Assembly: GCA_017469945.1 (NCBI GenBank)
Contig: JAFUFI010000027.1
Location: forward strand, 1 to 64,000
DNA: 64,000 nucleotides
Source of the DNA: Lachnospiraceae bacterium
Lineage (GTDB): Bacteria > Bacillota > Clostridia > Lachnospirales > Lachnospiraceae
Reading direction: 5' to 3'
Shown: positions 53,233 to 62,961 of the stretch, piece after piece
Numbering within the stretch: position 1 is the first letter of the stretch
How the letters are laid out: each line of letters starts with the position of its first letter
Translations under genes and position numbers: made by a program
Notes under the pieces: generated by a model
Databases searched by the model: none
Told to the model about the DNA's origin: nothing
Seen by the model: only the letters and a program-made list of their open reading frames with translations

Positions 53233-55692
53233 ATGAAAAAGTGGAACAAAGCACTTGCAGCTGTTCTTTCTCTTACTATGGTAGCCGGCATGATGGCAGG
53301 CTGCGCTAATAAGAACACTGATCAGCCTGCTGCCACTGACGATGGCAACAACACCGTAGTTTCTACGGACAACACCGAAGTTGCTGCAGCCGGAAAAGAG
53401 TATACTTACCATACTTATGCAACCGCCCTTGCAGACAACTGGAACCCTCACACCTGGGAAATGAACTCAGACGACGAGATGAGACGTTATTTTAAGACTC
53501 AGCTTGTTGATGCAACCGTAAAGGATTCTGAGGCAGGCGAGTACCAGCTCATTTTTGAAGCAGCTACCGCTGTTGATGACGTTACTGCTGAACACCAGGA
53601 CGACCTTGACAAGTACGGATGTACTCTTCCTGAAGGAAAGACTTCCGCAGATATCACCGAGGGATATGTTTACGAGATTAAGCTCAATCCCGAATTATGC
53701 TGGGAAGATGGAACTCCCATCAATGCTGATACATTTATCTATTCAATGCAGCAGCTCCTTAACCCTGAGATGAAGAACTATCGTGCCAACAACTACTATG
53801 ATGGCGATTATGCTGTAGCCGGCGGACGTAAGTACTTCTACTCAAAGACCGAAGGCTACTATGTAAGCTATGCAGACAAGTTTGATACTATCGAAGACGC
53901 AGTTGCTGCTGGAGATGTATTCATCGACTGCTGGGGACTTTGGGGAGCTGAAGGATATGTTGATGCTGACGGAAACGAAGTTCCTCAGTACATCAACATC
54001 AATGATGAAGTTGCATACAGCGCTGACGGTGCAGGAAACGACGAGTTTACCGGTAAGATGCTCTTCACCGATTATGCAGATTATCTTGATGCAAGCAATG
54101 TATACGTATGGACTGAGAACGAGGATCTTGATGTAAGCTTTGACGTAGTCGGATTCTACAAGGTTGACGATTACACTCTTCGTTATGTAGGTCAGGAAGC
54201 TACCGATTACAACCTTATGGTTATCGGACACATCGGAGATATCGACCTTGTTTATGAGCCTCTTTACGAGTCTCTCAAGGACACCACCGGTGAGCTTGTA
54301 ACTACCAGCTACGGAACCTCAAAAGAGACTACAATGTCTTGGGGTGCTTACAAGCTTGAATCTTTCCAGGATGACAAGCAGGTTGTCCTTACACGTAACG
54401 AGAAGTGGTTCGGATGGGAAGAAGATGAGAACGGAAATCTTGTTTCTTACACCACTGTTGACGTTGACGGACAGAAGGTACAGCAGTACCAGACCACAAA
54501 GATCGTTATCGACGTTATGACCGATGATGCTGCTAAGCAGGCATTCCTTAAGGGAGATCTTGATATTTGGACTCCTTCAAGCGCTGACCTTACTACTTAC
54601 TCACTTTCCGACAAGATGTACAAGGCTCCCGAGACCTACACCGAGAGACTTTTCTTCAACTGCGGATTAGACAACTTAAAGACTATGGACGCTTCTAAGG
54701 GCAACACCAACTCAGTTGTTCTTAGCAACGACAACTTCCGTAAGGCATTCTCACTCTGCATCGATCGTGCAGAATGGGTAGGAAAGACTGCCGGATTCCT
54801 TCCTGCATACGCTATCCTTAACAACCTTTACTACTATGATTTCTACAATGATCCTACCTCTAAGTACAGAGGAACCGACGCCGCTATGCAGGCTATCTGC
54901 AATGTTTACGGCGTAGAATACGGCGAAGGCAAGGCTTATGCTACTCTTGAGGAAGCATACGAATCCATCAACGGATACAACCTTACCGAAGCTAAGGAAC
55001 TTATGGCTACTGCTTGCCAGGAGCTTGTTGATGCAGGACTTTACACTGCAGGCGAAGATATTCACATCCGTGTTGCCTGGATGAAAGGACCCCTTGATTC
55101 AGACGCAGAAGCTCAGGTAGCTCTTCTTCAGGACTACGTAAACGCTGCTCTTGACGGATCAGGATTTGGTAAGCTTACCCTCGAGGCTCTTGGAAACATT
55201 ACAGACCGTTATGGTGATACCGCTAACGGTGAGTATGCAATCGGATACGGTGCATGGGGTGGAGCTGCTTTCTATCCTTTCACAATCTTCCAGGTATACT
55301 GTGATCCCGATTACACTCAGATTCACGAGGCAGGATGCTGGGATCCCAAGACCGAGACTCTTACCCTTAATGTAAAGGGCGAAGATGTTACTATGACTTG
55401 GCAGGAGTGGTCAGGATGCATGGCAGGAACCGGAAAGTTTGCTGCTGAAGATTTCGAGACCAAGCTTCAGATCCTTGCAGGTATCGAGGAAAATTACATC
55501 GAGAAGTACTACTGCATCCCTCTTGCAAGTATGACCACTTGCCAGATGATCTCTTACAAGGTTAACAACTATGCAGAAGAGTACAACCTTATGTATGGCT
55601 TCGGTGGTATTCGTCTTATGACTTACAACTACGACGATGCTGAGTGGGCAGAGTTCGTTGCTTCACAGAACGGAGCATTAAGCTACGAATAA
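53233..55692 (+). CDS. oppA: Oligopeptide ABC substrate-binding lipoprotein
   Basis: This 819-residue lipoprotein has lipobox MMAGC (C24) and a family 5 (OppA/DppA) binding fold: LCWEDGTPINADTFIYSMQQ, MSWGAYKLESFQDDKQVVLTR, FRKAFSLCIDRAEW and NVYGVEYGEGKAYATLEEA. It is some 250 residues longer than typical OppA, with extra material in the first 300 residues (about 180-280) and elsewhere. It should capture oligopeptides or similar oligomers for the permeases and ATPases encoded next. A stable hairpin separates it from them, so it is probably made in excess. Confidence 0.87.
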   Translation: MKKWNKALAAVLSLTMVAGMMAGCANKNTDQPAATDDGNNTVVSTDNTEVAAAGKEYTYHTYATALADNWNPHTWEMNSDDEMRRYFKTQLVDATVKDSEAGEYQLIFEAATAVDDVTAEHQDDLDKYGCTLPEGKTSADITEGYVYEIKLNPELCWEDGTPINADTFIYSMQQLLNPEMKNYRANNYYDGDYAVAGGRKYFYSKTEGYYVSYADKFDTIEDAVAAGDVFIDCWGLWGAEGYVDADGNEVPQYININDEVAYSADGAGNDEFTGKMLFTDYADYLDASNVYVWTENEDLDVSFDVVGFYKVDDYTLRYVGQEATDYNLMVIGHIGDIDLVYEPLYESLKDTTGELVTTSYGTSKETTMSWGAYKLESFQDDKQVVLTRNEKWFGWEEDENGNLVSYTTVDVDGQKVQQYQTTKIVIDVMTDDAAKQAFLKGDLDIWTPSSADLTTYSLSDKMYKAPETYTERLFFNCGLDNLKTMDASKGNTNSVVLSNDNFRKAFSLCIDRAEWVGKTAGFLPAYAILNNLYYYDFYNDPTSKYRGTDAAMQAICNVYGVEYGEGKAYATLEEAYESINGYNLTEAKELMATACQELVDAGLYTAGEDIHIRVAWMKGPLDSDAEAQVALLQDYVNAALDGSGFGKLTLEALGNITDRYGDTANGEYAIGYGAWGGAAFYPFTIFQVYCDPDYTQIHEAGCWDPKTETLTLNVKGEDVTMTWQEWSGCMAGTGKFAAEDFETKLQILAGIEENYIEKYYCIPLASMTTCQMISYKVNNYAEEYNLMYGFGGIRLMTYNYDDAEWAEFVASQNGALSYE

Positions 55693-55734
55693 TAGCTTAT
55701 ACATATGAACGGTAATTAAAGCATGAAAATGCGT

Positions 55735-55758
55735 GGAGGGGCACGTTGCTGCCCCTCC
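55735..55758 (+). promoter_or_regulatory. Stable hairpin between oppA and oppB
   Basis: GGAGGGGCA (55735-55743) pairs perfectly with TGCCCCTCC (55750-55758) around CGTTGC, with no T run. It is placed to protect the 3' end of the oppA message and reduce expression of the downstream membrane subunits. Confidence 0.65.
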
Positions 55759-55880
55759 AATTGCTGTGTTATTTACGGGAAACTGTTTTTTTCCTGGTGT
55801 CGCTGCCCAGCGGCATATGGAAAAGCATAGTTTTATGTTTTAAAACTTTACTAAAATACACGTACGGAGGAGTTTTTCCA

Positions 55881-56846
55881 ATGCGAATGTTTAAATACGT
55901 GCTGAAGCGTATTGCGCTAATGTTTTTTGTTCTTTTTGTTATTACCACAATCTGCTTTATCCTGATCAGGATATTACCCAGAGATTTGCCTCTTGAGAAT
56001 TCTCAGAAAGAGGTTATCCTTGCCAGATGGGAGGCTCTCGGATACAATAAGCCGCTTCTCGTCCAGTACGGAATTTATTGGAAAAACATCATAACAAAAT
56101 GGGACTTTGGTACAAGCTGGTATATTTCATACCGTAAGCCCGCCTGGGATCTCCTTGTAAGCAGACTTACCCCTACCGTACTTATAAACGTGTATTCCCT
56201 TCTTTTCTCAATTCCTTTGGGACTTGCACTGGGCGTATACGCTGCTATTAAGAAAAACAAGTGGCAGGACAACGTTATTTCAACGCTGGTTATCGTCTTC
56301 ATTTCCGTACCCAGTTATGTATACGCGTTCCTTGTTCAGTATCTGTTTTTCTTTAAGCTCGGCTGGCTGCCTTTGCAGCTCCACTCCCTTGCCGATGCCG
56401 GAAACAGCTATTTTACATGGAAGATGTTCCACTCTATGATCGGCCCCATCATCGCAATGAGCTTCGGCGAAATTGCAGGTCTGTGCCGTTTCTCAAGAGC
56501 GGAGCTTACCGAGACGCTTACTTCGGATTATATGCTTCTTGCGAGAACAAAAGGTCTTACAAGAGCTCAGGCGACCGCAAGACATGCCTTTAAAAATGCC
56601 ATGGTGCCCGTACTTCCTTCTATCATCGGAAGTTTCCTCGCGATTATGAGCGGATCTATGATTATCGAGCAGATTTTCTCTGTTCCCGGTGTAGGTCCTC
56701 TTTATCTTCGTTCGATTGCTACCCTTGACTATGATGTGTTTATGCTTGACTGCCTGTTCTACACATTCATCGGTCTTGTCGGCGGAATCGTGATAGACCT
56801 TAGTTATGGATTTATCGATCCTAGAATCAGAATGGGAGAGAAGTAA
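55881..56846 (+). CDS. oppB: Oligopeptide ABC permease OppB
   Basis: This 321-residue permease has six helices and a typical OppB/DppB coupling loop (LTRAQATARHAFKNAMVPVLP) with RFSRAELTETLTSDYMLLARTKG before it. I start at 55881 with GGAGGAG upstream; an upstream extension of 45 codons runs through the intercistronic hairpin and is rejected. Confidence 0.92.
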   Translation: MRMFKYVLKRIALMFFVLFVITTICFILIRILPRDLPLENSQKEVILARWEALGYNKPLLVQYGIYWKNIITKWDFGTSWYISYRKPAWDLLVSRLTPTVLINVYSLLFSIPLGLALGVYAAIKKNKWQDNVISTLVIVFISVPSYVYAFLVQYLFFFKLGWLPLQLHSLADAGNSYFTWKMFHSMIGPIIAMSFGEIAGLCRFSRAELTETLTSDYMLLARTKGLTRAQATARHAFKNAMVPVLPSIIGSFLAIMSGSMIIEQIFSVPGVGPLYLRSIATLDYDVFMLDCLFYTFIGLVGGIVIDLSYGFIDPRIRMGEK

Positions 56847-56847
56847 T

Positions 56848-58428
56848 ATGAGCACCGAAAACATCAAAGATATTAAAATAGATCCGAGCAAGTTTAGCTT
56901 CGTAAATGAAGCTGATAAGCTCCATGATAAGAAATTTGAAGATAAACCCATTGGTTACTTTAAGGATGCGTGGATCCGCTTCCGCAAGAGTAAAGCCTCC
57001 GTAGTTGCCGCTATAATCATCCTTGCTGTCATCGCTTTTTCCATAATCGCACCTTTCTGCATAAAAAGCCATGACCAGTCCTTTATGGTAACTACCTACG
57101 CAAAGAATTCGCCCAGAATTGTTGTTCTCAGAAATCTTGGATTTAAGACCGGATATACATCTCGTGATTTCTCCGACAGAAGCCTTATGAAGGCTCTTGC
57201 AATCGGAGTTGGAGCTGAAGAGTACAAGGGACAGGATGTAAGCTTTGCCGACGCAATGGACAGCGAGTATATGCCTATTCTTGAGATCAAGAAGATCACT
57301 CAGTCTGTCGGCCCTGACAAAAAGCCTATCAATACATATACTGCCGATATCGAGACATATCTTGAGGTGGGATTCCTTTACAAGAGCATTGAACAGCAGG
57401 AACTTGAGAGCATCCTTGCATGGGAACAGGAAACCGGCAAGAAGATCCTCTATCCGCTTGTTGAAAACAATGAATACAATATGGACCCTACCGACGGAAA
57501 CTGCTGGTACAAATCAGACGCTAAAGGAAATCCTCTTAAGGAAAAAGGTGACAAGGTTACTAAGATCAAGGAATACGATCCTTCCCTTATCCTTGCCGAC
57601 AACTATAAGAGAGACAGAGACGGCAACCCTGTTTATTATGAGTATACCGGTGGTGGAAGCGTAGACACGGCACAGTACAAGATCCGTGTTCTTTATATAA
57701 ATTATTACGAGTACCTCTACGGTGCAGAGCCCAACTATGTATTTGGTACCGATGCACAGGGACGTGACCTTATGCTCCGTCTTGCAGGTGGTATTCGATT
57801 GAGCCTTCTTATCGCAATAGTTGTATCTGTTGTAAACTTTATTATTGGTGCATTCTACGGTTCAACCGAAGGTTATTACGGTGGAGTGATTGACCTTATT
57901 ATGGAGCGTATATCTGATATTCTCTCCAATGTACCTTTCATAGTAGTTGCTACACTTTTCCAGATTCACCTTGCAAAGAAGGTGGGACCTATTCCGTGCC
58001 TTCTCTTTGCGTACTTTACAACGGGATGGATCGGAACCGCTTACCGCGTACGTACACAGTTCTACCGCTTTAAGAACCAGGAATATGTTATGGCAGCAAG
58101 AACCCTTGGCGCCAAGGATAAGAGAATTATCTGGAAGCACATCTTCCCGAACTCTCTTGGTACCATTATTACATCCGCTGCTCTTACAATCCCTTCGGTA
58201 ATCAACTCTGAGTCAATGCTCAGTTACCTCGGAATTGTTAAGCTTGGTTCAGCCGCAAGAACATCACTTGGTACGCTCCTTTCCGACGCTGCAGCCATTT
58301 GGACAAACTACCCTCACCTTTTGTTCTTCCCTGCGGTTACACTTTCTCTTTTAATGATCTGTTTTAACCTTTTCGGTAACGGACTCAGAGATGCATTTAA
58401 CCCTGCTCTTCGCGGTGTGGATGAATAA
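56848..58428 (+). CDS. oppC: Oligopeptide ABC permease OppC with large external insertion
   Basis: This 526-residue permease is about 200 residues longer than a normal OppC. The first helix (about 50-70) is followed by some 230 residues before YVFGTDAQGRDLMLRLAGG (about 293-312), where 40-60 are usual. The extra part is hydrophilic, should face outside, and has no motif I recognise. The rest is standard, with the coupling loop MAARTLGAKDKRIIWKHIFP. The start at 56848 is one base after the oppB stop codon. Confidence 0.9.
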   Translation: MSTENIKDIKIDPSKFSFVNEADKLHDKKFEDKPIGYFKDAWIRFRKSKASVVAAIIILAVIAFSIIAPFCIKSHDQSFMVTTYAKNSPRIVVLRNLGFKTGYTSRDFSDRSLMKALAIGVGAEEYKGQDVSFADAMDSEYMPILEIKKITQSVGPDKKPINTYTADIETYLEVGFLYKSIEQQELESILAWEQETGKKILYPLVENNEYNMDPTDGNCWYKSDAKGNPLKEKGDKVTKIKEYDPSLILADNYKRDRDGNPVYYEYTGGGSVDTAQYKIRVLYINYYEYLYGAEPNYVFGTDAQGRDLMLRLAGGIRLSLLIAIVVSVVNFIIGAFYGSTEGYYGGVIDLIMERISDILSNVPFIVVATLFQIHLAKKVGPIPCLLFAYFTTGWIGTAYRVRTQFYRFKNQEYVMAARTLGAKDKRIIWKHIFPNSLGTIITSAALTIPSVINSESMLSYLGIVKLGSAARTSLGTLLSDAAAIWTNYPHLLFFPAVTLSLLMICFNLFGNGLRDAFNPALRGVDE

Positions 58429-58445
58429 AGGCTGGAGAAAACAAA

Positions 58446-60617
58446 ATGGATAAGATATTAGAAGTAAAAAATTTAAAAATATCATTTAGAACCAACGCCG
58501 GAATAGTAAGAGCGGTTCGCGATATTTCCTTTGATCTTGAAAAAGGAAAAACTCTTGCTATCGTAGGAGAATCCGGCTCCGGTAAGTCCGTTACCAGTAA
58601 GGCAATCCTCGGTATCCTTGCGGGTAACTCCATCGTAGAGGGCGGTGAGATCCTCTATGACGGTATGGATCTTTTGAAGATAGATGAAAGCGAGATGCAT
58701 AAAGTCCGCGGAGACAAGATCTCTATGATCTTCCAGGACCCTCTTTCGTCTCTTAACCCTATCGTTAAGATCGGTCGCCAGATTACAGAGGCTACCCTTC
58801 TTAAAAACAAAGCAAACAGAAAAGAGGCACGTAAGCAGTTTAACAGCGTTCTTGCTCTACTACGCCAGGCGATGATTGAATCCGGCGCTGCAAGCGAAGA
58901 AAAGGCAAAAGAGATGTGTGGAACTTTCGATACATTTTGTATCAAAGCTAACAAATTTGAGCACCTCTATAATGTGGACGAGGAAGTTTGCGAGGACTGC
59001 ACAGCGCATCTTAAGGATCTTCTTTTTAAAGCAGAGAAGAACCAGAAGCAGAACGTTAAATATATTGCCGGGGATGTAGTTGCAAAGGCCAATAAATTCA
59101 AGAGTGAATTCTTTGTACATGAATACAGAGACCGTCTTCAGGCGGCATCAAAGAAGGTGAAAGACCTTCTTCCCGAGTACAAGCCCACTGCCGAGGACAA
59201 TCATTTAAGCGAGAATCTCGATAGGGCAATTCGTGAATTGACAGCTATTCTTGAGGAGATGTGCGGACAGGTAAAGCCCAACTTCTTCAGAATCGGATTC
59301 TATTCACTGAAGAACCCTAACGAGGATATCTACAAGGTGGATACAGAAGCCCTTAACGAAAAGGCTCTCAAGTTCCTTGATGAGAACTTTATGCTTGAGT
59401 TTCTCGGTTACTGTGAGAAGGCTCTTAAGTACAGTTCAGAGAAGTACCTTTCAAAGAAGCGCGAGGCAGTTAGGGTATTAAAAGAGCAGCTTCCGTATTT
59501 TGAAGGAAAGATTTTCGAGAAAGAGAGCAAAGATCGCGTTAAAGTTATGGTTAAGGCTGTTCTTGAAAGTATCGATCCTCTCGAGATTAAGAAGGACAAC
59601 CGCGCGTACACTTTTGATACCAGTATCAATGATGCGGTAGAGCGTTACTTCAGATTTGAAAAGCAGAATCCCAAGGAACAGGCTCGATTTGATAAGCAGA
59701 CCGCAAAGGTCGAGAAATTAAAGGCCAAAGGAAGAAAGATTGATTGGAAGGTTGTTCCCGCAAACATCGTTGATCTAGATCTCCTTAAGAAAAATATCTG
59801 TAACGTTATCTCGGGACTTATTGACAAGTACGAAGAGTTTGATAAGAATTTTGAAAGCATTGATTTCTCCCAGCGTAAGGTCGAGATTGTAGATTTCTTC
59901 AAGGATCGTGCATCTAAGGTTGTATATAAGATTACAAGATCCATGGCAAAAGAAAACGCAATCAAGCTAATGGAGGAAGTTGGAATTTCCGAGCCTCGTA
60001 TGAGATACAACCAGTATCCTTTCGAGTTCTCCGGAGGTATGAGACAGAGAATCGTAATTGCCATTGCTCTTACTGCAGATCCTGAGATTCTTATCTGCGA
60101 CGAGCCCACAACTGCTCTTGATGTTACAATTCAGGCGCAGATTCTTGAACTTATCAATGAGCTTAAGGCAAAGAGAAATCTTTCGATTATCTTTATTACA
60201 CATGACCTCGGCGTAGTTGCCAATATGGCAGATGATATCGCCGTTATGTATGCAGGTAAGATTGTTGAACAGGGTTCGGCAAGCGACATATTCTATGATC
60301 CCAGACATCCTTACACCTGGGCGCTTCTTTCGTCTATGCCGGATCTTGATACAAAGGAGAAGCTCGAGTCCATACCCGGTACTCCTCCTAATATGATCTA
60401 TCCTCCTGTTGGAGACGCTTTTGCTGATCGTAACAAATATGCGATGCAGATTGATTACGAGATGCAGCCTCCTATGTTTGAGATTTCCGAGACACACAGG
60501 GCAGCTACATGGCTTCTCCATCCCGATGCTCCCAAGCTCGAAACTCCGCAGATCATCCGTGATCGTATCGCACGTATGAAGGCCAAGAATAACAACGGAG
60601 GTGAGAACAATGCCTGA
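58446..60617 (+). CDS. oppD: Oligopeptide ABC ATPase OppD with giant insertion
   Basis: This 723-residue ATPase has Walker A GESGSGKS (41-48) and Q-loop FQDP (Q97), but the signature FSGGMRQR comes only at about residue 529, where about 160 is usual. An insertion of about 365 residues (roughly 125-500) therefore lies in the helical subdomain. It is charged and helical and contains CGTFDTFC and CEDC, a possible metal site. After it, Walker B EILICDEPTTALD, the switch FITHDLG and the C-terminal oligopeptide domain (PRHPYTWALLSSMPDLD) are normal. The reading frame is intact, so this is not a sequencing artefact of a frameshift. Confidence 0.9.
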   Translation: MDKILEVKNLKISFRTNAGIVRAVRDISFDLEKGKTLAIVGESGSGKSVTSKAILGILAGNSIVEGGEILYDGMDLLKIDESEMHKVRGDKISMIFQDPLSSLNPIVKIGRQITEATLLKNKANRKEARKQFNSVLALLRQAMIESGAASEEKAKEMCGTFDTFCIKANKFEHLYNVDEEVCEDCTAHLKDLLFKAEKNQKQNVKYIAGDVVAKANKFKSEFFVHEYRDRLQAASKKVKDLLPEYKPTAEDNHLSENLDRAIRELTAILEEMCGQVKPNFFRIGFYSLKNPNEDIYKVDTEALNEKALKFLDENFMLEFLGYCEKALKYSSEKYLSKKREAVRVLKEQLPYFEGKIFEKESKDRVKVMVKAVLESIDPLEIKKDNRAYTFDTSINDAVERYFRFEKQNPKEQARFDKQTAKVEKLKAKGRKIDWKVVPANIVDLDLLKKNICNVISGLIDKYEEFDKNFESIDFSQRKVEIVDFFKDRASKVVYKITRSMAKENAIKLMEEVGISEPRMRYNQYPFEFSGGMRQRIVIAIALTADPEILICDEPTTALDVTIQAQILELINELKAKRNLSIIFITHDLGVVANMADDIAVMYAGKIVEQGSASDIFYDPRHPYTWALLSSMPDLDTKEKLESIPGTPPNMIYPPVGDAFADRNKYAMQIDYEMQPPMFEISETHRAATWLLHPDAPKLETPQIIRDRIARMKAKNNNGGENNA

Positions 60618-61668
60618 AGTTAAGCACGGTGAGGAACTGCTCCGCGTTGAGAATCTCTGCCAGTATTTCGGCAGAACCAAGGCAGTGGATGACGTTAGTT
60701 TCTCTGTATATAAAGGTGAGGTGTTCGGACTTGTAGGTGAGTCCGGATGCGGAAAGACCACAACGGGTCGTTCAATCATAAAGATATACGACATTACATC
60801 CGGTAATATTTTCCTTGAAGGAAAGCGTGTAGCCGCCGGTGTTATGTCATACAAGAAAGCTATTGCCGAGGCAAAACAGAAGTTAAAGACTGCAAAGACA
60901 GATGCTGAGAAGGCAGAGCTCAAAAAGGAAATAGCAAGAAATCGCGAAGAGATAAAGAGTGCGCTTGCTGTTCAAAAGAAGGAAAAGGTAGTAGATAAGG
61001 TTCAGATGATATTCCAGGATCCTATCGCTTCCCTTGACCCTCGTATGACTGTACGTGAGATTATCGCCGAAGGACTAATCATCAAAGGCGAGAAAGATAA
61101 CAAGGTTATTGACGAGAAAGTATTTGAGGCTCTTGAGAAAGTAGGACTTGTCCGTGAGCACGCAGGACGTTATCCTCATGAATTTTCCGGCGGACAGAGA
61201 CAGAGAATCGGTATCGCAAGAAGCGTTATTATGCATCCTGAGATGATTATCGCCGATGAGCCTGTATCGGCTCTTGACGTTTCGATTCAGGCGCAAGTTA
61301 TCAACCTTCTTAATGACCTCAGAAGAGAATACGGAATTACGATCATGTTTATCGCTCATGATCTTTCCGTTGTTAAGTATTTCTCCGATCGTATCGGCGT
61401 TATGTATTACGGAAAGCTTGTAGAGCTTGCATCTTCAGATGAGCTTTTTGCTCATCCTCTGCATCCTTACACAAAGTCGCTTCTTTCCGCAATACCTCTT
61501 CCCGATCCTGACACCGAGAAGAACCGTAAGCGTATAGTTTACGACAAACTCAAGGATCATGATTACAGCAAGCAGGGTCCTACAATGCGTGAGGTCGTTC
61601 CCGGACACTTTGTATATTGCAATGACGAAGAAGAAGAGCGATATAAAAAGATCTGTGCTGAGACCTGA
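60610..61668 (+). CDS. oppF: Oligopeptide ABC ATPase OppF with coiled-coil insertion
   Basis: This 352-residue ATPase shows Walker A GESGCGKT (43-50), Q-loop FQDP (Q136), signature FSGGQRQR, Walker B MIIADEPVSALD and switch IAHDLS. Between Walker A and Q-loop an added Lys/Glu/Ala-rich stretch of about 45 residues (about 78-125) looks like a coiled coil. It starts at 60610, overlapping oppD by 8 bases, with GGAGGTG upstream. The C-terminus keeps HPLHPYTKSLLSAIPLPDPD. Confidence 0.92.
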   Translation: MPEVKHGEELLRVENLCQYFGRTKAVDDVSFSVYKGEVFGLVGESGCGKTTTGRSIIKIYDITSGNIFLEGKRVAAGVMSYKKAIAEAKQKLKTAKTDAEKAELKKEIARNREEIKSALAVQKKEKVVDKVQMIFQDPIASLDPRMTVREIIAEGLIIKGEKDNKVIDEKVFEALEKVGLVREHAGRYPHEFSGGQRQRIGIARSVIMHPEMIIADEPVSALDVSIQAQVINLLNDLRREYGITIMFIAHDLSVVKYFSDRIGVMYYGKLVELASSDELFAHPLHPYTKSLLSAIPLPDPDTEKNRKRIVYDKLKDHDYSKQGPTMREVVPGHFVYCNDEEEERYKKICAET

Positions 61669-61700
61669 TGCATCGGATCAGATAGAAAGGCAACCAATTA

Positions 61701-62117
61701 GTGAAGTCTTCTTTAATCAGAAACCTTATAAGTTACGGAGTATCGATCCTATCCGGAGGCGGAATAGTGTATCTTTACATTTCGCTTCGTGAATTTCCTG
61801 CGGAATCAGCTGCAGAGAATTATCGCATGCTTGCCGACGCCTTTACGATTCCGGGCCTTTTGTTTATTATGTTCGGAGCGCTTCTTTGGGCAGCGGGCAA
61901 GGGGGCCCTTGACGGAATAGGATATGCCCTCGGTTACGCTTTGAGGGGGCTTCTTCCGGGAGGAAGATTCATTAAGGAAGGCACCTTTGCCGAATACCTT
62001 GAGGAAAAGAAGGCGAAAAGAAAAAAAGCAGTAGCTTATTCCTTCCTGTTTTTTACGGGAATCGCTTTTTTGATCGTGTCCGGAGTTTTTATCTACCTTT
62101 TTTACAAGAATGGATAA
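61701..62117 (+). CDS. DUF3899-like small membrane protein
   Basis: This 138-residue protein has three membrane helices (about 8-28, 44-66 and 112-135) and the DUF3899-like pattern AFTIPGLLFIMFGALLW followed by GALDGIGYAL. Its function is unknown. It starts at GTG 61701, 32 bases after oppF, with AAAGG somewhat far upstream; it probably rides on the opp transcript and is followed by a terminator. Confidence 0.65.
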   Translation: MKSSLIRNLISYGVSILSGGGIVYLYISLREFPAESAAENYRMLADAFTIPGLLFIMFGALLWAAGKGALDGIGYALGYALRGLLPGGRFIKEGTFAEYLEEKKAKRKKAVAYSFLFFTGIAFLIVSGVFIYLFYKNG

Positions 62118-62144
62118 AAGCATAACAGAATACATGTAACTGAT

Positions 62145-62183
62145 CGTGGTTTATGGATTATGTCCATAGACCACGTTTTTATT
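62145..62183 (+). terminator. Terminator of the opp operon
   Basis: A 13-base arm (62145-62157, CGTGGTTTATGGA) pairs with 62163-62175 with a single mismatch, followed by TTTTTATTT. It closes the transcript that began before oppA. Confidence 0.88.
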
Positions 62184-62333
62184 TATGCAACATATACAAA
62201 ACGAAAGCCTAATTATATTAATTTATAGTCAAAAAGTAAAATAAATGCTAAATAAGGTAAAAGATTTCTATTCTATTCCCACTGAAAAAAAACTATATTT
62301 ATTTTAGTAAATAGTGAAAAAGAGGCGCTATAT

Positions 62334-62879
62334 ATGAAGATTAAAAGTATCTTGTTAACTATTTCTTTAATATTATCCGCTCTGCTGATTACCGGATGCG
62401 GCAAAAAAGGCGAGAGCTGGGCTTATGACTATGAACCCGAAACCGAGGTCCTTGCTCTTTACGAAGACGGGACTGCCAAGTATAAGGGTGAAAAATATAC
62501 ATATACAGAAGACAATACCTATATTCGTTTAAAGAATAACTCGAGAAATATTGATATCCGATACGAAAAAGACGGAGACAGCTTTGTAATATACGAGAAG
62601 TCAACCTATAAACAGCCCGGAAAGCAGGAAGATGGGCTGGGAGGAATCTGGGTGGCTGACAATGGTTGGAGCTTCGCCTTCGGAGAGGACGGAAAGTTCA
62701 GCGAGGAAAACATCTTTTTCGGACACTACTCGGTGGATGAAAAAACTTCTTGTATCAAGCTTATGTACGATGACCCGATTCCGGATATTCATATGTACTT
62801 TGAACTAAACGGCGATGAGCTAACTATTGAGTATCCCTGGCCCCTTGTGGGGACAGTCAAATCATCCAAAAAAGGATGA
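62334..62879 (+). CDS. Lipoprotein of unknown function
   Basis: This 181-residue protein has a signal peptide with lipobox LITGC (C22). The mature part is beta-rich with repeated Tyr, Asp and Gly (VLALYEDGTAKYKGEKYTY, GGIWVADNGWSFAFGEDGKF), suggesting a small lipocalin-like barrel of two similar halves. I know no function. The preceding 150 bases (62184-62333) are AT-rich without a clear site. Confidence 0.65.
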   Translation: MKIKSILLTISLILSALLITGCGKKGESWAYDYEPETEVLALYEDGTAKYKGEKYTYTEDNTYIRLKNNSRNIDIRYEKDGDSFVIYEKSTYKQPGKQEDGLGGIWVADNGWSFAFGEDGKFSEENIFFGHYSVDEKTSCIKLMYDDPIPDIHMYFELNGDELTIEYPWPLVGTVKSSKKG

Positions 62880-62961
62880 GTAAATCTGAAATCTAAAAGC
62901 TGCTAGCGCTTTTATGGATTTATAGTAACTGTATTTTAAAAGACAAAGGAGAGGCTTAATT

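Noticed and set aside
58800..60000. OppD insertion as a separate gene or frameshift product
   Set aside because: The frame is continuous through the insertion, there is no internal ribosome binding site in a sensible place, and both halves of the ATPase are needed for function.
59967..60923. A 318-codon open frame on the minus strand across the oppD/oppF junction
   Set aside because: Both opp genes on the plus strand show all ATPase motifs; the antisense frame has none.
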